A DNA stretch of 64,000 nt. Source: Lentisphaerota bacterium (GTDB lineage Bacteria; Verrucomicrobiota; Kiritimatiellia; CAIQIC01; Lenti-01). This document shows positions 1-8,195 of the stretch, one piece after another (the first letter of the stretch is position 1; every line of letters starts with the position of its first letter). Below the pieces are notes generated by a model. That model had not been told where the DNA came from. It was given only the letters and a program-made list of their open reading frames with translations, and searched no databases. Position numbers and translations under genes: made by a program. The DNA is taken from NCBI GenBank assembly GCA_012514035.1, contig JAAZBB010000063.1, positions 1 through 64,000 on the forward strand, given 5' to 3'.

Positions 1-422
1 CGCGCGCGCCCCCGAAAACGAAGACGAGAAGACGGGCGGAACGAACCGGGCGGCGTCAGCCGCCTCGACGGTGGCCACCGGCGACGGGCAGCCAGCCTCG
101 CCCCGACGTTCAGGAGGGGCGACCGACGACCGCGCCCACGCGGGCGGCGGAAGCGCAGGCACGCGGCCAGCGTGCCGAGCATGAGCCGCGCGGCCAAGCG
201 CGGCACCTTGCTCCGAGCCGCGTCCAGCGGCGAGGAGTAGAAGCAAGGCGAGCGGCGCGAGCCTTGCGGTAGTCCGAGCGGCGCATCAGCGCCGCGAGGT
301 ATCCTGTAACCACCACCTCGACATGGACGGCCTACCGCTGGTAATACTTTCGAGCGGCGTCCAGGAAAGACGACCACTTTTCCGGATACGGGTAGCGTCC
401 CGACTTCGCAGAAGGTCGGGAC
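1..422. other. No supported gene; GC-rich edge region
   Basis: The first 422 bases hold only short overlapping ORFs on both strands, with biased composition and no recognisable protein. On the minus strand one frame stays open from about base 316 to the window edge and is very rich in Arg, Ala and Pro, which is typical of spurious translation of GC-rich DNA. No ribosome binding site or domain supports it. It may be a genomic repeat or the tail of something outside the window. I see nothing else here. Confidence 0.4.
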
Positions 423-676
423 TTGGGGTGTCCCGATCGCGCCCGCGCATCGGGAGCCACGAGTACCCCGCCACAGGCGGGCTCGCCTACGGCAAGAAAT
501 CTCGTCGCCCCGACCACTTCTAAACCCCAAAAACCCTCTGGAAACAAGGGGTTGGGGTGTCCCGATCGCGCCCGCGCATCGGGAGTCACGAGTTCCCCGC
601 CACAGGCGGGCTCGCCTACGGCAAGAAATCTCGTCGCCCCGACCACTTCTAAACCCCAAAAACCCTCTGGAAACAG
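423..676. repeat. 129-bp tandem direct repeat, two copies
   Basis: Two near-identical units start at 423 and 552 with the same opening, TTGGGGTGTCCCGATCGCGC, giving a period of exactly 129 bp. Each unit contains a hairpin (CCCGCCACAGGCGGG) and then AAATCTCGTCGCCCCGACCA at 497-516 and 626-645. That sequence looks like the 3' end of a tRNA: T-loop end, T-stem strand, CGCCCCG acceptor strand, A and CCA. Each unit ends with a CCCAAAAACCC hairpin arm. The copies differ at only a few positions. No matching 5' acceptor strand (CGGGGCG) precedes either copy, so neither is a complete tRNA gene. Confidence 0.8.
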
Positions 677-685
677 GGGGTTTTT
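658..685 (+). terminator. Hairpin terminator at the end of the second repeat unit
   Basis: AAAAACCC at 658-665 pairs with GGGTTTTT at 678-685 around a 12-nt loop, followed by CTTTG. The A/T arms mean it could work on both strands. The first repeat unit has the same left arm but its right side lacks the T run, so only the second unit forms a full intrinsic terminator. No gene reading into it is visible. Confidence 0.5.
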
Positions 686-1152
686 CTTTGTTCTCATTTC
701 GGCCCCCTGTCTCTTACGTTCCCATAAGTTGCCACTTTTCCAGACAGTCAGGGGTGGCAAAAAAGGGTGGCAACTTTTCGGTCATTCGTTCGGCCAGTAT
801 TGGCCGGGGCGCCAATTTTCCCTATCTGCCGCGAAAGTGCTAAAAAAGAGGTGGGCCGCCACGCCGCTCCCGCAAGGCCCTGCGCCGCCGTTTCCCGCGT
901 CCCGCGTCGCCGTCCGTTAGCGCCTAGCCCTGAGGATCGGCCCCGCAAATCGCATCCTGCGGCCCTGACGATCGAGCCGCCTCCGGATCGTCTCGCCAGC
1001 CTCGCTGCCGCCGCCAAGTCCCGCCGATGATGAATCCGTCGCCCGGTAGTGCGGCCCACGACGTGCGCACCGGTTAGCTACCTGAAGGACTGCCAAAACA
1101 GCCATCACTTCGGAAAAATATGCCGAAAATTTACACCCAAATTTATTTGAAA
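686..1152. other. Intergenic, no supported gene; short inverted repeat
   Basis: The ORFs here are short and overlap one another on both strands without any recognisable product. The only structure I see is an 8-bp inverted repeat, GTTGCCAC at 728-735 and GTGGCAAC at 767-774, with a further GGTGGCAA between the arms. The last ~50 bases before the downstream minus-strand gene's stop are A/T-rich, but I cannot define a terminator. Confidence 0.4.
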
Positions 1153-4100
1153 TCAGGGATTACTTGCACACAAGCGAATACGAATGACGAGTTCATCTCG
1201 AGCACCGATAGGAATCCGCACGGTATCTTCTAAATCTATGAAATAGTCACTGTCCTTGTTTGCCAGCTGCCAGTCAAATTCTTGGTTGGGCAGCACATCA
1301 AATGTTGCAAATTCCACTGCAAACACCGTGTATCCGGTCGGCACTTTGAATTCGAAGTTTTCACTACCATCCGCAGCTAGAACGATATCTTCTTGGGGCA
1401 TTTGCACCGACAGAGTCCCTGCGAAATATGTAATGGTGTAATTTTCAAGGCCCGTGCCCTGTGCATGGCTGATGATAATATCATAATCACCTACTTCCGC
1501 CGCTGTGCCGGCCCCATCACTGCGCAGATCAACGCTGGTAACCTCGTCGTCACCGATGAGACCGCGGGAAGTAAATTCGTTGCCCGTAAAAGAATAAGTC
1601 AGCAAGTAGCCTTTGGTGATATCCATAGCTGTTATTGCCAGCGCCTTCGACGTGATGTCCGCGATCAGGACTGGTGGCGTCAGGCTGTAGTTGCCGGCGT
1701 CCGCCCCGCCCAGACTGTAGCCGGCCGCCGCGATTGCGATGTCCGCGCTGACGTCCGCCGCCGCGAACGTGAAGACCGGCGTCCCCTCCAGGGTTACTTC
1801 GTCCGGCGTTACCACGCCGGTCAACTCCGCCGTCCCGCTGGCCGTGGCCGCGGTCGTCCCGTCGTACACCTTGTCGTCCCCGGTCAGCCCCGTCACCGCC
1901 AGCGCCTTCGCCGCGATGTCCGCCGAGAGGTCCGCCGGCTGCGTCAGATCGTAGTTGCCCGCCTCGTCGCCCGCCAGCGTCAGCGCCGCGGTCACCGCGA
2001 TGTTCATGCCCACGTCCGCCTGGGCAAAGGTGCCGACCCGCGCGTCCAGCGAGACGTCGTCGCCGTCCACCACGCCCACCAACGCAGCGCCGGAAATTGT
2101 CGCGTCCGTCGTTCCGTCGTAGGTCTTGTTGTCGGCCACGGCCCCCGCCGTCATCAGTTCCTTGGCGGCGATGTCCGCCCAGAGGTCCGCCGGCTGCGTC
2201 AGATCGTAGTTGCCCGCGTCGTCGCCCGCCAGCGTCAGCGCCGCGGTCACTTCGATGCCGGTGCCGACGGTAGCCTGCGCGAACGTGCCGACCAGCGCGT
2301 CCAGCAAGACGGCGTCGCCGTCCAACACGCCTACTAGCGCGGCGCCGGAAATCGTCGCGTCCGTCGTGCCGTCATAGGTCTTGTTGTCGGCCACGGCCCC
2401 CGCCGTCGTCAGTTCCATGGCGGCGATGTCCGCCCAGAGGTCCGCCGGCTGCGTCAGATCGTAGTTGCCCGCGTCGGCGCCCGCCAGCGTCAGCGCCGCG
2501 GTCACCGCGATGTCCGTGCCCACGTCCGCCTGGGCAAAGGTGCCGACCCGCGCGTACAGCCAGACGTCGTCGCCGTCCAACACGCCCACCAACGCAGCGC
2601 CGGAAATCGTCGCGTCCGTCGTGCCGTCGTAGGTCTTGTTGTCGGCCACGGCCCCCGCCGTCGTCAGTTCCTTGGCGGCGATGTCCGCCGAGAGGTCCGC
2701 CGGCTGCGTCAACGCGTAGTTGCCCGCGTCGGCGCCCGCCAGCGTCAGCGCCGCGATCACCACGATGTCCGTGCCCACGCCCGCCTGAACAAAGGTGCCG
2801 ACCAGCGCGCCCAGCGAGACGTCGTCGCCGTCCACCACGCCTACTAGCGCGGCGCCGGAAATCGTCGCGTCCTGCGTGCCGTCGTAGGTCTTGTTGTCGG
2901 CCACGGCCCCCGCCGTCGTCAGTTCCTTGGCGGCGATGTCCGCCCAGAGGCCCGCCGGCTGCGTCAGATCGTAGTTGCCCGCGTCGGCGCCCGTCAAGGT
3001 CAGCGCCGTCGTCACTTCGATGAAGGTGCCGACGGTAGCCTGCGCGAACGTGCCAACCAGCGCGTCCAGCGAGACGTCGTCGCCGTCTACCACGCCTACT
3101 AGCACGGCGCCGGAAATCGTCGCGTCCGTCGTGCCGTCGTAGGTCTTGTTGTCGGCCACGGGCCCCTCCGTCGTCAGTTCCTTGGCGGCGATGTCCGCGA
3201 TCAGGGCTGGCGGTATTAGCGAGTAATCCTCGGCATCCGCACCGCCAAGGGTATAGCCCGTGGTGATGATCTCGATGTCTTCGCCCGCGCCGGCTGACGC
3301 AAATGTAAAGGTTGGCGTGCCTTGAAGCGTCACATCGTCATCCGCAAACACCCCTTCAAGGACCGCCGTCCCGCTGGCCGTGGCCGCGGTCGTCCCGTCG
3401 TACACCTTGTCGTCCCCGGCCAACCCCGTCACCGTCAATTTAGGTTGATATATCTTCAGCCCGTTGAAATAGAGATCGCCATCGAAGCCGCCTACGTTCG
3501 AAAATCCGTTGTAAATCGCCAAGCTGTCCAATCCTGCTCCCGGCGTGCCAGCCAAGGGTTTATCCGAAAATATATTCGTTGTCCCGGCAGGACCCAGGGT
3601 CACGACTCGCAAATCATACGTATCGGGAGACGACAGGATCAGAGTTATCCGCAATCCATTCGTCGTCATGGGGATGCCGGTGTCCCAGCGCCCGCCCCCA
3701 TCCACGATTTCATAATTGTTGCTCCCACCATTGTAGAGAAATTCAAACCGGAGTCCCGTGTTGTAGTCGGCCTCTGAATTGGTTGCGTTACCGTGCCGGA
3801 CAACAAATCCGACATATCCGCCTTCCGCGACTTGCGAGTTCTCCATCGAAAGCTGGAGCGCCTGAGACACGGCCAGGGAACTCCGGGTGAACGGGCGGTA
3901 CGCAACCGCCATGCTATATTCGTCTCCATTGGCCCATAGACCCCACGCGTTTGAATTCTCACCGGATTGGATATAGTTCAAGGTTGCGTTGTTCAAAGGG
4001 CCCGCAGTGGCAATGAAATGCCCGGCCGAGACTCCGGTCATTAGGGTCCACGGTCCCAGTCCGCTGCCGCCATTGTCGCCCGTCTGCCAGTTATCCGCAT

Positions 4101-5442
4101 ATGCCGGGTCGGAGGCATCGTCGTATGCAGGAAGGGCGGTCAAGCCATTCGGGGCGATGTCTGCATTCAACCCGGAAAAGGTGAGCGAATAGTTGCCGGC
4201 GTCAGCGCCGCCAAGAACAAAGCCGGTCACTGTAATCTCGATATCATTCGCAACATAAGGATCGACAAACGCATACACTGGCGACCCTCCCAGCGTCACC
4301 TCGTCCGGACTGATTATACCGGCAAGTTCCGTGCTTCCCGTCACGGTTGCGGTCGTGGTGCCATCAAAAAGCTTATCGTGGGCAGTAAGCCCTGGGATGG
4401 TCAAAGGTTTCGCTGAAATATCGGCACTTAGGACGGGCTGTAACAACGTGTAATCGCCGGCGTCTGCGCCTCCCAAACTGAACTCTGTGGTCGTGATTTC
4501 GATCCCGGTGCCGACATCTGATGACGCAAAAGTGAAAACCGGCGTGCCGATCAAGGTCACATCGTCCCCAGCGGCCAACCCGTCGAGACTGGGCGTGCCC
4601 CTCGCCGTCGCGGCCGTGGTGCGATCATACCCTTTGTTATCACCCGTCAAGCCCACGACAGTTAATTGGCCCGGTTGTTCGATTTCTAGACTATTGAAAA
4701 AGGCATCTCCTCCAGACTCCGTATCACGGCAATACATAACTAGGCTGTCCAGCCCCGTCCCCGATGTCCCGCCCAGGGTTTGACCGGTGAAAATATTTGT
4801 CGCACCACCGGGCCCCAACGTCACAACGCGAAGGTCATACGTATCGGCGGAAGACAACCTCAAGTTGAATTGCAGGCCGTTTGTTGTAAAAGGTATACTG
4901 GTGTTCCAACGGCCAGAACCATCGATGATTTCATACGTATTGCTTCCGCCGCTGAAGAAGAACTCGAAGCGGGCATCGGTGTTGTATTGGTCCACGGAAT
5001 TGGTTGCGTTCCCGGTGCGAACGGCAAAGCCCACCCGACCGCCAGGTGCAACCAGCGAATTTTCCATTGCCAAGAGGAGTCTTTGCGAAATGGCCAGTGA
5101 ACCGCCCGTAAAGGCGCGGAACGCAACCGCAAACTGGCGGCTATCATCACCGTTTGCATACATCCCCCATGCTGAATGGTCCGTACTGCACTGGATGTAA
5201 TTCAAGTCCGTGTTTCCCGAATTTGCACAAAAATGACCCGCCCATCCGGAGATCATGTCCTGTTCAGCCAGAAGCATCCAGGGGCCCAACCCGCTGCCAC
5301 CATTGTCGCCCGTCTGCCAGCCATCGTCATAGGCCACTCCAGAAGCTTCGTCGCTTCCGGAAGTAGCCGCAGATAATGTCTTGACGGTCCCCATCAACAT
5401 GCCCAGTACAGCTAATACAACCCGCGCAACCCGCATTCTCAT
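1153..5442 (-). CDS. Secreted MBG/YDG-repeat surface protein with two lectin-like domains
   Basis: A 1,429-residue exported protein, probably extracellular or attached to the cell surface. Residues 1-25 are a signal peptide (MRMRVARVVLAVLGMLMG). Residues ~31-255 and ~441-665 are two copies of a jelly-roll-like domain containing DNWQTGDNGGSGLGPW. The rest is mainly MBG/YDG-type repeats of the form DDKVYDGTTAATASG...GADAGNYSL, two between the jelly-roll domains and about eight after the second. The C-terminal ~70 residues are not a recognisable sorting signal. The start is supported by AGGAGA 8 nt upstream (5451-5456). MBG/YDG modules are common in large bacterial adhesins, so binding or adhesion is inferred, not shown. 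The gene stands alone. The repeats probably make copy number variable. Confidence 0.85.
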   Translation of the reverse strand: MRMRVARVVLAVLGMLMGTVKTLSAATSGSDEASGVAYDDGWQTGDNGGSGLGPWMLLAEQDMISGWAGHFCANSGNTDLNYIQCSTDHSAWGMYANGDDSRQFAVAFRAFTGGSLAISQRLLLAMENSLVAPGGRVGFAVRTGNATNSVDQYNTDARFEFFFSGGSNTYEIIDGSGRWNTSIPFTTNGLQFNLRLSSADTYDLRVVTLGPGGATNIFTGQTLGGTSGTGLDSLVMYCRDTESGGDAFFNSLEIEQPGQLTVVGLTGDNKGYDRTTAATARGTPSLDGLAAGDDVTLIGTPVFTFASSDVGTGIEITTTEFSLGGADAGDYTLLQPVLSADISAKPLTIPGLTAHDKLFDGTTTATVTGSTELAGIISPDEVTLGGSPVYAFVDPYVANDIEITVTGFVLGGADAGNYSLTFSGLNADIAPNGLTALPAYDDASDPAYADNWQTGDNGGSGLGPWTLMTGVSAGHFIATAGPLNNATLNYIQSGENSNAWGLWANGDEYSMAVAYRPFTRSSLAVSQALQLSMENSQVAEGGYVGFVVRHGNATNSEADYNTGLRFEFLYNGGSNNYEIVDGGGRWDTGIPMTTNGLRITLILSSPDTYDLRVVTLGPAGTTNIFSDKPLAGTPGAGLDSLAIYNGFSNVGGFDGDLYFNGLKIYQPKLTVTGLAGDDKVYDGTTAATASGTAVLEGVFADDDVTLQGTPTFTFASAGAGEDIEIITTGYTLGGADAEDYSLIPPALIADIAAKELTTEGPVADNKTYDGTTDATISGAVLVGVVDGDDVSLDALVGTFAQATVGTFIEVTTALTLTGADAGNYDLTQPAGLWADIAAKELTTAGAVADNKTYDGTQDATISGAALVGVVDGDDVSLGALVGTFVQAGVGTDIVVIAALTLAGADAGNYALTQPADLSADIAAKELTTAGAVADNKTYDGTTDATISGAALVGVLDGDDVWLYARVGTFAQADVGTDIAVTAALTLAGADAGNYDLTQPADLWADIAAMELTTAGAVADNKTYDGTTDATISGAALVGVLDGDAVLLDALVGTFAQATVGTGIEVTAALTLAGDDAGNYDLTQPADLWADIAAKELMTAGAVADNKTYDGTTDATISGAALVGVVDGDDVSLDARVGTFAQADVGMNIAVTAALTLAGDEAGNYDLTQPADLSADIAAKALAVTGLTGDDKVYDGTTAATASGTAELTGVVTPDEVTLEGTPVFTFAAADVSADIAIAAAGYSLGGADAGNYSLTPPVLIADITSKALAITAMDITKGYLLTYSFTGNEFTSRGLIGDDEVTSVDLRSDGAGTAAEVGDYDIIISHAQGTGLENYTITYFAGTLSVQMPQEDIVLAADGSENFEFKVPTGYTVFAVEFATFDVLPNQEFDWQLANKDSDYFIDLEDTVRIPIGARDELVIRIRLCASNP
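1906..3180 (-). repeat. Five in-frame 255-bp tandem repeats inside the MBG/YDG gene
   Basis: The sequence GTCGGCCACG recurs at 2131, 2386, 2641, 2896 and 3151, exactly 255 bp apart each time. Five 85-residue units result, each starting near ELTTAGAVADNKTYDGT (the last one with ELMTAGAV). Differences between units are concentrated in a few codons. The exact spacing and high identity indicate recent duplication or ongoing homogenisation. Flanking repeats in the same gene are more diverged. Confidence 0.92.
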
Positions 5443-6209
5443 CGATATGTTCTCCTGTCAGGCAAACGTTCTTGATCGATTCAATCCACTGGGAACTCGA
5501 TTTATATTGATTACCAAGGTCAGTTTAACAGTGATTCAGATTAACTAGCAACTGCAATGTTTTTTTTCAGCTTCTTGAGAGATAACATTTTGGTTGTCGA
5601 TCTGATTTGGTTCCCTCCACCATGTCTCCGATTCAGATATATGGGAATTCCATTCAACGATAATTCTCCATGTGACCTGCCCCAGCTTGCGGTGCCAATT
5701 TTCGCCGTGAAGGGGTCCCGTAATCTAGTAATCGCTCTCTTTTTTCGATCTGTCCGCCCATCCATATTCCGCCTCGTCTCTCCCCTCTTGGTCAACACAT
5801 CGCGTAAGTCAATCTAACATGCAGAACTACCCGCCAGAGGTTTTATCGTACCGCCCTGCCGTAAAAGCATTCCACACACAATGGAATCCGGTAGCGGCCG
5901 GACCACACAGTGGAACAGCCGAGGGCCGAGCCAAAGTCCGACACTGCCGGACGCAGGGCGAACGCGAGGTTTATAGCGTCTGATCCATGCCGGACGAGCG
6001 AGAGCGCCTTGGCGAACGGAGCGGCAGAACTCGGATTTCGGGCTGTTATCGTGGCATAATTGGCTGTTCGGCTGGCGTTGGAATTGTGCTGTTTAGATGC
6101 GTTTGTTTTCCGTCGGCGGCGTTTTTCCCCGCTTGCGTGGGGGCCAGGGGCTTTGGCACACTTGACTTCGGCGCCAATCGCCAAGGTTTCGTCAACGCAG
6201 GAGGACACG
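5443..6209. other. 767-bp divergent intergenic region, no supported gene
   Basis: This region separates the minus-strand surface-protein gene from the plus-strand peptidase gene. Bases 5443-5830 are clearly more A/T-rich than the surroundings. On the minus strand TATAAA (TTTATA at 5501-5506) could be a -10 element for the surface protein, but the -35 is poor. An 85-residue minus ORF (5541-5798) and an 86-residue plus ORF (5557-5817) overlap each other, have no recognisable product, and are not accepted. Confidence 0.4.
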
Positions 6210-7052
6210 ATGCTCTGGAAAGGCCGTCGGGAGAGTGCAAATGTGGTGGATCGGCGGAGTGTCCGCGCGGGAACGGTGGCCGCCGGGGGTTTGGGCACGG
6301 TCGTGCTGGTGGTGCTGTATCTGCTTGCCGGGGGCAGCGGGGAGGACCTGCAAAAGCTCCTGCCCGCTACCCAGCCCAGCGCCACCAGCCAGCCCCTGAC
6401 GCCGGCCCAGGAGGAGGCCGGGCAGTTCGTCGCGGTGATCCTGGCGGAGACCGAAGATGTCTGGCACTCACTGCTGGATGGCACCGGCGTCCCCTATCGC
6501 GAACCCAAACTGGTGCTGTTTTCCGGCGCGACGGAATCGGGCTGCGGCTTTGCGCAGTCGGCCATCGGGCCGTTCTACTGCTCGGCGGACGAATCGATCT
6601 ACATGGACCTGGATTTTCTCTCGGATCTTCAGAACCGGCTCGGGGCGGATGGGGATTTCGCGGTGGCGTACATCATCGCGCACGAGGTGGGCCACCATGT
6701 GCAGCATTTGCTGGGGATCCTGGGGCAGGTCAACGCCCGGCGCGGCGGCCGGCAGGAAGCCGGCAGCGACTCGCTGTCCGTCCGGCTGGAATTGCAGGCG
6801 GACTTTCTGGCCGGGGTCTGGGCGCATTACGCCCACCGTACCAAGGGACTGCTGGAGCCCGGCGACGTCGAAGAAGGCGTGGCGGCGGCGGGCGCGGTTG
6901 GCGACGACCGGATTCAGCGGCAGTCCCAGGGCTATGTGGTGCCGGATTCCTTCACCCACGGGACTTCCGCCCAGCGCACGGCGTGGTTCATGAAGGGGTT
7001 CCAGACGGGAGACGTGAGCCAAGGCGACACGTTTGCCACGCAGGAACTGTAG
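6210..7052 (+). CDS. YpfJ-family neutral zinc metallopeptidase, membrane-anchored
   Basis: 280 residues, close to the usual ~285 of the YpfJ/KPN_02809 family (PF04228). It starts MLWKGRRESANV, a typical N-terminus for this family. One membrane segment follows at ~22-42 (VAAGGLGTVVLVVLYLLAGG), so the catalytic domain is expected in the periplasm. The zinc motif HEVGHHVQ lies at ~158 and a third-ligand region ELQADFLAGVWAH at ~193. The ORF track extends to 6060, but AGGAGG at 6199-6204, 5 nt before this ATG, fixes the start. The physiological substrate of the family is not established. No operon partner is evident. Confidence 0.93.
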   Translation: MLWKGRRESANVVDRRSVRAGTVAAGGLGTVVLVVLYLLAGGSGEDLQKLLPATQPSATSQPLTPAQEEAGQFVAVILAETEDVWHSLLDGTGVPYREPKLVLFSGATESGCGFAQSAIGPFYCSADESIYMDLDFLSDLQNRLGADGDFAVAYIIAHEVGHHVQHLLGILGQVNARRGGRQEAGSDSLSVRLELQADFLAGVWAHYAHRTKGLLEPGDVEEGVAAAGAVGDDRIQRQSQGYVVPDSFTHGTSAQRTAWFMKGFQTGDVSQGDTFATQEL

Positions 7053-7198
7053 GGACCGAGCCCGAACAGCCCCGCGCCCACCGTGCGCGGCTACAACGAA
7101 GCCGGAAATGCGGCAGCGATTCTCCTGCGTCTCTGGCGTCGTTTGCGTTGAACAGACCGGAATTTTTCCATGCGCTTTCCCTTGGGGGCGGAGAAGTT

Positions 7199-7696
7199 CT
7201 ACTCTTCTGCCAGAGCGGGCGGGCGTTCCAGGGCAAGGGACTGGCTGAGGGCAAGCCGGCGCTTGGCGTAGTCTTCCAGGGCCCGGTCGGCATCGGTTTG
7301 GGGCTGCCAGGCGGGCACCGGGGCGGGCTGGCCCTCGGCGTCCAGGGCCACGAACACAATGACGCAATGGGTGGTGGCGACAGCGGCCTGGGTGCGCAGA
7401 TCGCGCGAGAGAACATCCACGGCGATGTGCATGCTGGTGCGGCCGGTATGGATCAGGCGGGCGCGGACCTCCACCAGGTGGCCGACCAGAATGGGCTGAT
7501 AGAAGCGGATGCCGCCGACGTACACGGTGACGCAGGCCTGTCCGCACCAGCCCGTGGCGCAGGCGTAGCCGGCCTGGTCGATCCACTTCATCACGGCACC
7601 GCCATGGACCTTGCCATAGAGGTTTTCATCGGCGGGTTCCGTCACGAACCGCAGGGTGATTTCATGTGGTCGGCGGGGCGTTTCTGGTGAGGTCAT
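7199..7696 (-). CDS. Acyl-CoA thioesterase, hotdog fold (YciA/BACH type)
   Basis: A 165-residue single-domain hotdog protein that probably hydrolyses acyl-CoA to free acid and CoA in the cytoplasm. The family signature is clear: NLYGKVHGGAVMKWIDQAG at ~22-40, where the Asp in WIDQAG is the expected catalytic residue, then YVGGIRFYQPILVGHLVEV and a C-terminal helix. The ATG at 7694-7696 is preceded by GGAGG (7701-7705) with good spacing, so the longer ORF to 7759 is not used. It is convergent with the peptidase gene across a 146-bp gap. Substrate chain length cannot be read from the sequence. Confidence 0.92.
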   Translation of the reverse strand: MTSPETPRRPHEITLRFVTEPADENLYGKVHGGAVMKWIDQAGYACATGWCGQACVTVYVGGIRFYQPILVGHLVEVRARLIHTGRTSMHIAVDVLSRDLRTQAAVATTHCVIVFVALDAEGQPAPVPAWQPQTDADRALEDYAKRRLALSQSLALERPPALAEE

Positions 7697-7771
7697 GGTT
7701 CCTCCGCAAATTTTACATCCGGTCGGAATCAGTCTCCCCGGGCTTCCGCGCCTTGGCAAGACCTTTCCCGG

Positions 7772-7990
7772 GCACGCCTGTTTCGTTGACTACGATCGGC
7801 CACATTTGGAGTGCGGCGGGAAGCGAGGCTCGGCGAGCGCCACGCCGCTTTGGGGGTTGGAAACCGAACGGTCAGTCCAAACAGCTAAAGCGGGGCCGCG
7901 GCGCCAAGCACCTTGCCCCCGCACTCCTAAATAGCCAACCATGGAAGTCGGCGGTTCGATTCCGGTCGGTCAATGAAACGAAGATGCGCC
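7772..7990. repeat. Dispersed element with terminal inverted repeats, copy A
   Basis: About 219 bp, matching copy B at 22951-23170. Shared core: GTGCGGCGGGAAGCGAGGCT, continuing CGGCGAGCGCCACGCCGCTT here (ACACCG in copy B), then AAAGCGGGGCCGC and CCCCGCACTCC. The ends form an imperfect inverted repeat: GTTTCGTTGACTACGATCGG on the left against CCGGTCGGTCAATGAAACG on the right. No ORF is conserved between the copies. It could be a MITE-like non-autonomous element or a structured intergenic repeat. It ends about 30 bp before the tRNA-Cys promoter. Confidence 0.8.
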
Positions 7991-8020
7991 CCCTTTCCCG
8001 GGGGCAGTGTTCCGGACGGG

Positions 8021-8049
8021 TTGACAGGGGGCGGCGGCGCCATTATCTT
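8021..8049 (+). promoter_or_regulatory. Sigma-70-type promoter of tRNA-Cys
   Basis: TTGACA at 8021-8026, a 17-nt spacer, and TATCTT at 8044-8049. The predicted start of transcription is about 10 nt before the tRNA. The perfect -35, ideal spacing and position make this one of the best promoter calls in the window. Confidence 0.75.
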
Positions 8050-8065
8050 TTGCGGTGACTTGAAT

Positions 8066-8140
8066 GGCGCGGTAGCCAAGTGGTAAGGCGAGGGTCTGCA
8101 AAATCCTTATGCATCGGTTCGATCCCGATCCGCGCCTCCA
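8066..8140 (+). tRNA. tRNA-Cys (anticodon GCA), CCA encoded
   Basis: 75 nt fold as a complete cloverleaf. The acceptor stem is GGCGCGG/CCGCGCC. The D arm is GCC-AAGTGGTAA-GGC. The anticodon arm is AGGGT-CTGCAAA-ATCCT with anticodon GCA. The variable loop is TATGC, the T arm is ATCGG-TTCGATC-CCGAT, then discriminator T and an encoded CCA. The anticodon and the U73 discriminator both fit cysteine. Confidence 0.96.
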
Positions 8141-8157
8141 ATTGCCTTTGGATCATG

Positions 8158-8180
8158 GGCACCGGCAGGTGCCTTTTTTT
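8158..8180 (+). terminator. Intrinsic terminator of tRNA-Cys
   Basis: GGCACC (8158-8163), loop GGCA, GGTGCC (8168-8173) and seven T residues (8174-8180). It lies 18 nt after the tRNA and 16 nt before the P-type ATPase start codon, so the ATPase gene needs read-through or its own start. Confidence 0.85.
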
Positions 8181-8195
8181 GCAGAATGAGGTCGC

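Noticed and set aside
110-316. 68-residue minus ORF and a frame open to the window edge
   Set aside because: Arg/Ala-rich composition, no domain, no ribosome binding site; other frames in the same bases are also open.
423-920. 165-residue plus ORF across the tandem repeat
   Set aside because: The frame merely runs through both 129-bp units because 129 is divisible by 3; it crosses a terminator hairpin and shows no domain.
5541-5817. Overlapping 85- and 86-residue ORFs in the 5443-6209 gap
   Set aside because: They are on opposite strands of the same DNA, have no family match that I recognise and no convincing ribosome binding site.
7941-7975. tRNA T-arm-like GGTTCGATTCC in the dispersed element
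   Set aside because: No acceptor or anticodon arm fits, and the sequence is not conserved in the second copy of the element.
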